Positions 11,508 to 21,200 of a DNA stretch of 64,000 nucleotides are shown here, in pieces. Each line of letters starts with the position of its first letter. Position 1 is the first letter of the stretch. The DNA is from Halichondria panicea (Eukaryota; Porifera; Demospongiae; Suberitida; Halichondriidae). Below the pieces are notes generated by a model. It saw nothing but the letters and a program-made list of their open reading frames with translations. It did not search any database and was not told the DNA's origin. The translations under genes and the position numbers were made by a program. The stretch is taken from the NCBI RefSeq assembly GCF_963675165.1, contig NC_087377.1, positions 12,572,632-12,636,631 on the forward strand. The letters run 5' to 3'.

Positions 11508-13403
11508 GATATTATCCTATGGATACTGAGGATTATCACGAGTCTGTGCCAGTAACTGCACGAGTGCCTGCAAGGCATGAGTGACAGTTACTAGGCACGG
11601 ACGAGTGATAATCATCAGTATCCATGGGATAATGCATTTATTGCTTGGCAACCAAAATGCAGGTTGAATCTGCGCATGCGCAACATGCGGTTGCTTTATC
11701 AACCAGAAGAATGCGTAGCAACAAAATTGAGTTCTCCCAGTTGAAGACAAGTTAAGAGAAAGAAAACAGCTAGTTAGACAAAGAAATAAGACTCTAGAAC
11801 ACCAAGAGAGCTTGCAGAAGGCTACTTAAAGATTTTGTAGAAAACAGACAAGAAAAAAAGACAAGAAAAACGTTGACAACCAGCAACCCGTTTTGAAAAT
11901 GGATAGTTCTGAAGGATAAACACCATGTGCTTGCTTTCTATCATGCTCCAGTGTATCAGAAGAGGAAACATGCACCGCTGTAACTGAAGAAAAGTGTGAC
12001 AACCGTTTTTGAAGCCAAAACGACTTTATACAAGCCTGAATATTATTATGGTGGTGCAGTACACTTCTACATGTGCAATACTCTGCTCAAAGCACCCACT
12101 CCCAACACTGATGCCTGTTTGATGCATTACATATGAACACTGACAACCTCCTGACCCTCAGCTTCACTGCAAAAAGAGCACAAAAGTGATACAGAGCATC
12201 AGAAAACAAGAAAAGAGACTGATAAACATTGCAATGCATGATTATAAGTGTGTAAACTATGTTTTTCTTGTTCTCTCACTGCTGAAAACGTTTTATTCCA
12301 AATAATAATCACTTCCTAGTGTGCAATAAGAAGTGTGCAATAATACTTCCGGGTGTGCAATATGGGAAAATATCTGCACAGTCGGTGATGAGTCGCTTCC
12401 TGTGCAATTTGAATGTAAAACGCTGATGTCAGCACTTATTAAAAAGCAATAATATGATATTATCCTATGGATACTGAAGATTATCACGAGTCTGTGCCAG
12501 TAACTGCACGAGTGCCTGCAAGGCACGAGTGACAGTTACTAGGCACGGACGAGTGATAATCATCAGTATCCATAGGATAATGCATTTATTGCTTGGCAAC
12601 CAAAATGCAAGTTGAATCTGCGCATGCGCAACATGCGGTTGCTTTATCAACCAGAAGAATGCGTAGCAACAAAATTGATTTCTCCCAGTTGAAGACGAGT
12701 TTAAGAGAAAGAAAACAGCTAGAAAGACAAAGAAATAAGACTCTAGAACACCAAGAGAGCTTGCAGAAGGCTACTTAAAGATTTTGTAGAGAACAGACAA
12801 GAAAAAAGACAAGAAAAACGTTGACAACCAGCAACCCGTTTTGAAAATGGATAGTTCTGAAGGATAAACAGCATGTGCTTGCTTTCTATCATGCTCCAGT
12901 GTATCAGAAGAGGAAACATGCACCGCTATAACTGAAGAAAAGTGTGACAACCGTTTTTGAAGCCAAAACGACTTTATACAAGCCTGAACAGGCTTATATG
13001 GTGGTCCAGTACACTTCTACATGTGCAATACTCCGCTCAAAGCACCCACTTCCAACACTGATGCCTGTTTGATGCGTTAAATATGAACACTGACAACCTC
13101 CTGACCCTCAGCTTCACTGCAAAAATAGCACAGAAGTGATACAGAGCATCAGAAAACAAGAAAAGAGACTGATAAACATTGCAATGCATGATTATAAGTG
13201 TGTAAACTATGTTTTTTCTTGTTCTCTCACTGCTGAAAACGTTTTATTCCAAATAAGAATCACTTCCTAGTGTGCAATAACAAGTGTGCAATAATACTTC
13301 CGGGTGTGCAATATGGAAAAATATCTGCACAGTCGGTGATGAGTCGCTTCCTGTGCAATTTGAATGTAAAACGCTGATGTCAGCACTTATTAAAAAGCAA
13401 TAA
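11508..13403. repeat. 948-bp unit in direct tandem duplication, each with a palindrome
   Basis: Two nearly identical units (11508-12455 and 12456-13403) lie head to tail; differences are scattered single bases and a few short indels. Each starts with a roughly 120-bp imperfect palindrome: attatcctatggatactga on the left and its inverse (tcagtatccat..ggataat) on the right, enclosing nested inverted repeats (gagtctgtgcc / ggcacggac; agtaactgc / acagttact). Each unit ends with a ttaaaaagcaataat junction, and a similar phrase occurs just before the first. No long reading frame exists. It could be a satellite seed or a dimer of a non-autonomous element with a terminal hairpin. Confidence 0.85.
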
Positions 13404-13854
13404 TAATTTTTATCTTATTGTGATAAAGAACAGAAAAAAGAAAAAGAAGAGGCTACCTCTCTCTGTATATACTGTAGACAGAGACAGCTAAGTAAAACAT
13501 CAGCTCTGTAGATTTATTCATTAACTTGAGGCTCGGATCGGATACACACTCAGGCGACAGTTAATCTCATAAGAAATTAGTTAAACCTGTGGGTAAAAAA
13601 TAAATGAATGTGGATAAGTACAGTGGCTGTGACGTAACATAATGTGAGGACTACTTATTGACTTACACAATAGATTTACCATTGAAAGCACTATCCATTA
13701 ATACACACTCAAGCAACAAGTCCGGATACACACTCAAGCAACAAGTCCCTCGGATCGGATACACACAAGTCCCTCGGATTGTAAACACATTCAGACCACA
13801 CAGTTCTCGGATCAGATACCACGTACTTACTCTGTGACCAATTTTCGGCAAATG
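13404..13854. other. Spacer with short direct repeats
   Basis: Several diverged copies of ctcggatcggatacacactc / aagcaacaagtccctcgg occur at about 13531, 13700-13770 and 13805. I see no gene. It is on the 3' side of the minus-strand helicase fragment. Confidence 0.45.
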
Positions 13855-14203
13855 TCACAACAATACTTCCTTCCAGAGAGAATGGCACTGAACGTCGAAC
13901 AGACACACCAACACTTTGAAGATGGCTTCACTCAGAGAAACAAGAGGAGAAATCACCATCACAACACTTCTTTCAGAGAGAGGTGCACTGGTCCTGTCAA
14001 GCTTCACATCAATCAAGAAAGGGAGTGTCTGGAAAGCAGATGGACTTGCTCTGGGACTTGCCATAGCCGGTCGGTACGGTACCCACATAAACACCAGCGT
14101 ACAGACACTTCAACGCCTCCAGCTGCTTGTCTTTCAAGACTAGACCTGGTTTTCCAACACAGGATAACGCGTACGCGAGAGCAGAAGAGAAGGTAGCAGC
14201 CAT
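13855..14203 (-). pseudogene. RecQ-like DNA helicase, N-terminal fragment
   Basis: Read from 14203 downward, the protein starts MAATFSSALAYALSC, then VLKDKQLEALKCLYAG, then the Walker A motif VPTGYGKS. The next segment continues in another frame (FQTLPFLID ... VVMVISPLVSLSEA, helicase motif Ia region). This order (Q-like motif, Walker A, SPL) is that of RecQ-family superfamily-2 helicases. A frameshift just after Walker A and the absence of motif II onward show it is a broken first exon. A second fragment of the same gene type lies at 28950-29135 on the + strand. Both have the same type of GATTCCAGG / tgcgcatgcg repeat upstream, so the fragment may travel with a mobile element. Confidence 0.7.
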
Positions 14204-14319
14204 TACACAACTTGGACTAGATTTCTTTTTTCAATGACATCATTATAAATGAAACGGATATCAATGTTTTACAAACTAATGCGGAATAAGAATACTGATA
14301 AATATACTGCAATTTACGA

Positions 14320-14405
14320 TTACCCAGATTCTGGGTAATTCTGGCGCATGCGTAAACAGTGTATACCAGGCCGTCTTTCTCAGCGGCTTGGAATCGAGGC
14401 TAGTA
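14320..14405. repeat. Dispersed repeat with tgcgcatgcg-like core
   Basis: This segment (catgcgtaaacagtgtataccaggccg region, ending in tcgaggctag) is an inverted relative of 28724-28830 and related to 16139-16185, 29281-29333 and 50197-50290. All end in tagcctcgatYccagg or its reverse complement. It lies upstream of the helicase fragment, as does 28724-28830 for the second fragment. Confidence 0.65.
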
Positions 14406-14599
14406 ACTTAGAAAGACAATTCTAGAAGTTTCTTTCATTTTTGTGTATAAAAGTAGGACTAGAATTATTTGTGTTGTTGTTGCTTGAAAAGTCATATCAA
14501 TTGAAACGCTGTTTAAAGTCTACATAGATCCACGGGTACTTAGCGTAGTTCCCTCACTAACAGGCTAGAGAGGCTAGTCTGTTTACAACAGTACAGTAT

Positions 14600-14680
14600 A
14601 TAGAACCTCGATTATCCGGCATAATTATTCAGTTATCCAGCCTGCCTCTGGAACCAAGGCGTCCGGATAATCGTATTATG
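14600..14680. repeat. Short inverted-end fragment (attatccgg type)
   Basis: Phrases acctcgattatccggc and gtccggataatcg form an imperfect inverted repeat, as at the ends of pogo/Tigger-like non-autonomous elements. Family assignment is from general knowledge and weak. Confidence 0.4.
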
Positions 14681-14842
14681 TAGTTAAATTTTTATTGCTT
14701 CTAGTCAGTCCTACGCTCATTATAGAATCTTGGACATTGCAGAAAATAAAACATCAGCAACTCAATTAATTCACGATTAATTTGAACGTAACAGTACAAT
14801 ACTGGAATAGATATACACTATAAGTCTTGATAGCATAATTAT

Positions 14843-14942
14843 AAGCTTCGATCCCAGGTCGAGTTTTCGCTTTTATAACGGATAGGCGAACATCACACCT
14901 ATCCGTTATAAAAGCGAAAACTCGGCCTGGGATTGAGGCTAG
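14843..14942. repeat. Compact hairpin MITE, about 45-bp arms
   Basis: Left arm gatcccaggtcgagttttcg + cttttataacggatagg pairs with an almost perfect inverted right arm; the loop is only about ten bases. The left half recurs at 50197-50255. No coding capacity. Confidence 0.85.
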
Positions 14943-15336
14943 ATAGTATATACCTATTGTTGAGCTCTTTCTTGTATCTAGACTAAGAACTAGACAGGCT
15001 AGTTTAGTTTGAGAGTTAGCTATTGTTGGGAGACAGGCTCCTACCTATCCTAGAGTACAAGTTGACTTGACCCTTTGCAACAATTCTTAGTGAGTTTAGA
15101 CAAATAACAACAACAACTGAGGAAGATAGTGGGTGATGGCAAATACAAAAACAAAGGGGGGCAGGGCCAGAGCAAGGGGCCCTGCGCACAACAAAGAAAA
15201 TTGAACAAAACAACACATTTACCACAAACTCATTAAACTATGAACCTAGTAAATATTGCATAACATTAAGTAATTAAACACCTAGCTTGTACACATCAAC
15301 ACCTATATACAAGTTTTGACACACAGACATATATAC
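14943..15336. other. Spacer 3' of the tailless receptor
   Basis: AT-rich with a purine-rich patch (aaaggggggcagggccagag near 15150). I see no gene, repeat family or clear polyadenylation cluster that I can support. Confidence 0.4.
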
Positions 15337-17107
15337 CTAGATTATTGTTAGGACAATTGTTGCAGCTAGAAGGAGTACCCAGAACACGTATGCTGTTTTT
15401 ATACCTGCATGAATAGAATTGATGGCATGAATTTATAGACAGATGGTTCAACATAGATTGCACCCCGGAAAATTTAGAAGATTATTATTTTGATAAACAA
15501 ATTAGCTTGACTATAAATTATAGCAATTGAATAGGAAGAGTGAATATTGTTTGCTATAATTATATATAACGCTCCATGTAATGCCATGCATGTGACTGCA
15601 ATTGTACAAGTTATCTGTTGATTGCTGGGGAAATTTATACATACACCTAAATGAAAAAAAATTATTGGGCTTTAGAGTTAATTGTTGTGAGGGTCTACTT
15701 GAGAAACAACTAAATACTTACTAGGAAATAGTGTGAATGGTTTTCATCTACTTTAGCCACTAACTCTTATTTATCTGAATAGTGTCCGTCATAACTCCAT
15801 TGGTTGTCTGGTTACACTTGGACGTCACTGTTATACGTGCATAGACATTCATGGTCGTACTAACGGGTACAGCAAGTATTGCTTCGTAACTAGTGCTTTC
15901 TGCAGAAATAGCGATGGATTTAATTGCAGTGTTAGTGTCACTCTCAAACACCTGGATCGTGAAGTGACTAAGATCATAGCTTCCATTATTATGCATCCAG
16001 TTAATTTGCACACCAGCCATGTTAACTTTGTTTGGTGGGAAAAAAAATCCGATCACAGGAGAAATCACATCTAAAGGAGGACCTATAATTATGGTAAACA
16101 AAATCAAGGATCATTTAATATAGCTTGGTATATATATTAACCTCGATTCCAGGTCGATTAAAATCGGCCTGGTCTCGAGGCTAGATATATAATTATAATT
16201 ATACACCACACTTATCAATGTATAGGCCTATACTCCCAGGTAGGCCCTGGCAAATTATGCTCTTTTTTTGCCTATTATGCTTTTGAACACTGCCCCAAAT
16301 TCAGCCTATTATGCTTGTCGAAAGAACCCATTATGTCCCAAATTGACGTCATAAATAATATAAATATTTTTCAGTAGTAGTATAGTAACAATTATCTCCT
16401 GTATTGTACATTGGAACATAACTGAAATTCAACACTAGAATATAAAAAGGCATTTAAAGAGAAAAAACACATTCAGCAGCAGCAAAGGACCGTTGCATTT
16501 ACACCAAACTAACCAAATTCAAAATTTTAACCCTATTATGCCAGCATAATGACCTAACCTATTATGTCCCAAATTATGCCGGCATAATTTGCCAGGGCCT
16601 ACTCCCAAGTGAGGTGACGAGAGGATGGTGAGTAATTACCACAAGCACATCACAGAATACTTATACACTTCAACTGCTTTGTTTATTGACTGAGTGTATC
16701 ATATACCTATAGTATATACCTGAAGGTTTGTGCTGGACTACAGCTTCATCAGAAGGTGAAAGAACAGTGCAACGAACAGAGAACTCCGGCAATGAAGAAT
16801 TTTGCACTATTAAATCTGCTACCATCGAAGGTGAAATAGTCGAAATAAGATTCGATACAATGGGGCCATCTTCTAGACGTCCTAATCCTGGAGGGTCTCC
16901 ACGCACATACAACAAAGGAACGCCCAAAGGAATATGTGGTGGTGCTGATAGCCTAATTTGATCTCCAGCTCCACTGCAGACATAGGTAACAATCTCTCCT
17001 GGACAAACATACATTCTGTTTGTTGATTGCAGAGAAGATATAATGGTCGTCTGAACAGATACATCTTCAATCAGACATCCTCCTAAAAGTAAAACTAACC
17101 AAATCAT
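15337..17107 (-). CDS. Tailless Ig-FN3 single-pass membrane receptor, complete
   Basis: Three exons give an uninterrupted 257-residue protein: 16720-17107, 15765-16082 and 15337-15404, all junctions phase 1. Residues 1-20 are a signal peptide (MIWLVLLLGGCLIEDVSVQ). An Ig-like domain follows (MYVCPGEIVTYVCSG to FSVRCTVLS, two cysteines for the fold), then an FN3-like domain (about 130-235; GVQINWMHNNGSY, TMNVYARITVTSKC). The last exon encodes IKTAYVFWVLLLAATIVLTI and stops at once, so there is no cytoplasmic tail. Such a protein would need a partner to signal, or act as a ligand or decoy. It lies between the two CCP exon sets of the opposite-strand receptor. The first intron holds a MITE (16239-16599). 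Intron borders are canonical. Sequence is distant from copies A-G, though the domain order is the same at the N-terminus. Confidence 0.8.
16239..16599. mobile_element. 361-bp MITE with 8-bp target duplication TACTCCCA
   Basis: Ends are GG(TA)GGCCCTGGCAAATTATGC on the left and the inverse (gcataatttgccagggcc) on the right. TACTCCCA flanks both ends (16231-16238 and 16600-16607). Inside, cctattatg motifs repeat in both directions. An 8-bp duplication fits hAT, P or Merlin superfamilies. Related tattatgc-rich fragments lie at about 46240-46340 and 47110-47200. It sits in intron 1 of the tailless receptor. Confidence 0.8.
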
Positions 17108-17712
17108 TGATCCCTAAACCGAAACAAAATTATAACTTATTTAATTATACTAGATCTATAGGAACTACTTACCATTGGAATTAGAGCTATGCTCTTTATA
17201 GATGAACTGTCAGCTTAGTTTCTAACTCTTCATAGATGAACTTCGACATAATTATCAGTCCAGCTTAGTCTCTGCGCACGCGGACTCTTCATTATTTGGA
17301 GGCTACAAAGAAGAAGAAGGACCGGATGCCAATAATTAGAGAGAGAGAAAGTTCGTCTTGTTTTAATAGTGTCTGGATCCAGTGCACTGGAGATTGATGA
17401 TGAGATCTATGCAGCAGTAGTTTTCTGCATCGATGACATACATTGTCCTAGATAGACAGCGGGAATGACTCTACGGTCTCTCAAGTTCTATATCAACCTT
17501 ACGGCTAGGTATGGTTTCATAGATATACAAGAGCAGCATGGCAGGCAGCATGGAGTGGAAACAAGATCACATGCGCTATCAATCAATCATATACGTAGTA
17601 AGCCCCAGTCGCACCATGTACCATTGAGGATTCCGTGTTTTATGACATGACGACAAGAGAGTGCAAGTGGCAAAGAAGGCTTATTTTTGACTAACAAGGT
17701 AAGCTAAGCTGA
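17108..17712. other. Spacer upstream of the tailless receptor
   Basis: The 5' flank of the minus-strand receptor; repeated tagatgaact phrases at about 17201 and 17232. No supported gene; short open frames here lack family features. Confidence 0.4.
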
Positions 17713-18204
17713 TTTATACCCACACTCCCTCCCACAACTCGTGAGTTCAGTTCTTGGTTGGACAAACACTTAATATTATTTTTTCACCTCACAGCTCCAA
17801 TTAATGAACTGCTCGGATCCATTATCCCCACCACAAAACGACACCATCACGGTCCATAAGTGACCTTCCATGCAGTGTGACGATTGACTGTTCCCAGAGG
17901 GATGACTGCCACCTATCTAGCTACAGGAGAGTGGGACACCAAACTGGGGGAGATTTTCTGCACAAATGAACCTATAGTAATTAAGTGACTTTTATAAAAA
18001 ATGTCTATACACCATTTCTTGTACCCAGTTTCCTGTGTGCTACCTGCCTCTCCACTCAATGGAGTGCTACTCAATAACTCTAACCTAACTGAGCGCTCAG
18101 TCATTATCCTCCAATGTGATCCTGAGTTCTCACTGGTGGGTGCAGTGACTGTCACTTATAACAACTCTGCTCTCTGTGATCCTGACCCGGCTCTGTTGGA
18201 GTGT
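17713..18204 (+). pseudogene. Decayed second set of CCP exons
   Basis: It repeats the end of the first CCP exon and intron of the 10354-11047 gene (acccacactccctcccac), then a broken second CCP (about 17795-17970; several indels and in-frame stops) and a third CCP at 18031-about 18200 (SCVLPASPLNGVLL, DPDPALLEC). In the third module one cysteine codon reads tyrosine (VTVTYNNS for VTVTCNNS), the conserved tryptophan region reads ALCDPDP for GLWDPDP, and a cysteine-flanking segment is shortened. The duplication probably shares its origin with the intact exons 7 kb upstream. Confidence 0.7.
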
Positions 18205-18241
18205 ATGTGTCTCAGTGTCATGCCTGCATGCATGTATGCTG

Positions 18242-21200
18242 CAGAATTACCTATAGATGGGGCATCTGCTATACTGGTGCTACTCTTGCTGGAGGTGAAA
18301 GAGAAAAGGTGATTGACATTCAAAGGATCTGAAATTAATGTTTTTAATTGTCATATAGAGTGTGTGGCTCAAATCAAATACTAGTGAAGATTTAAGCTTC
18401 GATTGTATTGTCTTGGTTTTGTGTTATGATCCATATACCTTTTATTAACTAAGACACAATGACCCTAAAAAAGGTTGACTTGTTTTTCACTCACTACCTC
18501 TTTTAACACAGTACCATGCAGCCTCCAGCAGTGAACAAAGAAGGCTACAACAGAATCACCTATAATGTGGGATGTGGTGAGTATTGGTGTATTGTTAGCA
18601 TCAGTTTATTGCCACACCTCACAGAATCCTGCTTCACAGAACCCTTCTCCAGTTCACTAACCTATGATGAGGTTACCATCAACAGTGATAATGTGGTATA
18701 TAGTCATCAACATACACATATTCTTATGCTGCAATGGCGACTATTTTTGTACAACACAGAAAATAGTGGTCAACGAAGAGGAATACAGTGTAATGAACAC
18801 TGCATGGACAGGTATATATGTGAAACTCGTCTTTATACTCAATCATTACTGAAGCTCCACTCTTCGTACAGGGTGCTCAGAGGCTGCCTGCAGCTATGGC
18901 CAGCTTGGGAATGTGGTGAGTGTGTTTGTGCGCAGTCGTGAAAGTATTGCAGTCGTGAAAGTATTGCGACTAATATAGGTGTCTGTTTTGGTTGGCATTC
19001 TATACTGAACTACTATAATTACAAGTTAGAAAAAATTTGCATATTCAAGCTTTGAAGTGGCCACTGCTAATGAGGTGTCTATCCAACTAAGAAACCTGCT
19101 AGCAGGTCACTATCTGAGTTAGTGACCTGCTAGCAGGTTTCTAACTAGTACCCACAGGTTTCTAACTAAAACCACAGATGCATGAATATAATTAAACTCA
19201 GACAGATTACTATCATTTTTAAGGGTGCTGGAACACCTACGCCCACGTACGCCCACACACACGTTGCTAGGGAAAGCTAACTATGAAACTACCTGCAGGG
19301 GAGACATGGATCCTTCACAGGATTATGAAGCAACACTCTACTAGTGTGCATTCCAAAAATGGAGAGGAAAGGATGATGACAACAGATTTTACACTTGATT
19401 TTCATCATATAGCTAAAAGAAGTTCCGCTTAGGAAACCAGTAGAGCTATGGACTTGATTGTTTGTTTGCAGGTGCACTACACACAGCTCTTCAACATTAC
19501 GAAGAGCTTTTGTTGTAAAATCCCTTTGTTATCTATTTATGAGAATTTTTTGTCATGACACACCCTCTAGAGAAAAATCTAGACCGTATATGGACAAAGT
19601 CAGCCCGTAACTTTGTTCACCTTACCTAATTATAGCAGCATGCTAAATATAGACCAAGTCCTGTACGTAGATAGTCAGATCGAACACTTTTTATATCTGG
19701 CTCTAGCGTACGCATACGCTAGAGTATAAATTAATACGTAAGCCTGTAGACCACGCCCCAATTGCGTACATAGAGTGCAGAATTAGCGTTGAAGATCAAG
19801 AGCCATTATTTTGTTAGTAGCCTGAAGAGAAGAGATAGGCAACGCTGGGGCTACAGACAGCGCTGACAATTGGCTGGCTCATAGACTTCTGCCAGGGTTG
19901 GCTGCTGTTTTGATGGACTTTGAAGGTAAACTATGAACTAGCTTTGCTAGCTTGATACACAGGGCCTTGCTTTTCACTCCCTCCCCCTTCAGAGCTTCCA
20001 TGAAAGCCTGTGTGTAATACCACTCTTGGACCTCAGTGTCACCAGAGTGCTGTGCTCCAGGCCAAGTTGGACCAGTCTCTTTGTCTGGGCTGCAGTAATG
20101 CTTGGCTTCCCCGGGCATCAGATTGGTGGAACCTCCGCTTTTGTGAGGTCCACACAGCTCCATCTGCTTATTAGCAGACCGAATAGGGAGGTTGGGGAGG
20201 CAGCTGATCAGTGAATGGTGTGTCGTAACTGCCTCCATCGCCAGGACATCTGGAAATGAGCTTCTGTGAGTGTGATACATAAAATAAATAATAACACAGA
20301 TTGCCAACCTTCCAGACGAGTTCCTAGCGTGTTTGTAAGTATAGGTCCTCCATCCCAAGTTTTTTGCCAGAAAGGTGACTGTCCCCTTCATCTGGACAAT
20401 ACATGTGCATGTACAGTGAATAATTATGTAGTGGCACCGGGTCAGGTAGAATCCATCCATAGGGACCAACTTATTTTTGTCATCACCCCTGTTCACAATA
20501 TTTTTTTCGTACCTGACCACAGGACCATTCTGCTAACTTGGTGGCAAGGATCTCCAGCTTCTGAAGGATGCGATGCCATTGTGTGCTGGAACATGGTGGA
20601 AGACCCAACCAGCCACTCAACCGGACGTATCAACATGCAGGTGGCCATTGAGGAGAAAGGACAACACTGGATAGTGCCATGAACAGCTCGAATCGTGGAT
20701 AGTACACGTCTAAAGCACTGAAGAGAAACGTCTCCACTCGACACAAATGAAGACAGTGTGTATTAACATTAAAAGACAATCCAACCTGCTGTGTGACTAA
20801 TGCTAGTTGAGGAACTCGGACACTCGTGCTGATTGTACTGAGACTGGGGTCTATTGGCACACTTACGTTTCTCCCATCTACTACTGAAGGCACTCCTTTG
20901 CTACAAATCTGGCTCTGTATTTATTGGATTGTGTTATTTTGTTATTGATTTATTAGTTTGTGTAGCTACCTGATTTTCTTTTGCAGCTTGTAGTTAATTT
21001 AATTGAAGACATTCTCACAAAACCACTATGTTGTTACTTGTGGTTACTACTATACTAGCGCACGCATTGAAATTAAATACTGCGTGTGCAAGTCTCAGGA
21101 TCTGAACGTTGCATTTTTGTGGTTAAATTATGTCAATTTGTTACTATGTGCGGGCACCCTTAAGCACAAAATTAATTAGAAGACAAATTGATTGTTATAT

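Noticed and set aside
18516-18941. Single 141-residue ORF as one exon
   Set aside because: Internal GTGAGT, GTATAT and AG borders with consistent phases split it into four short exons; the sequence between them is AT-rich and not protein-like.
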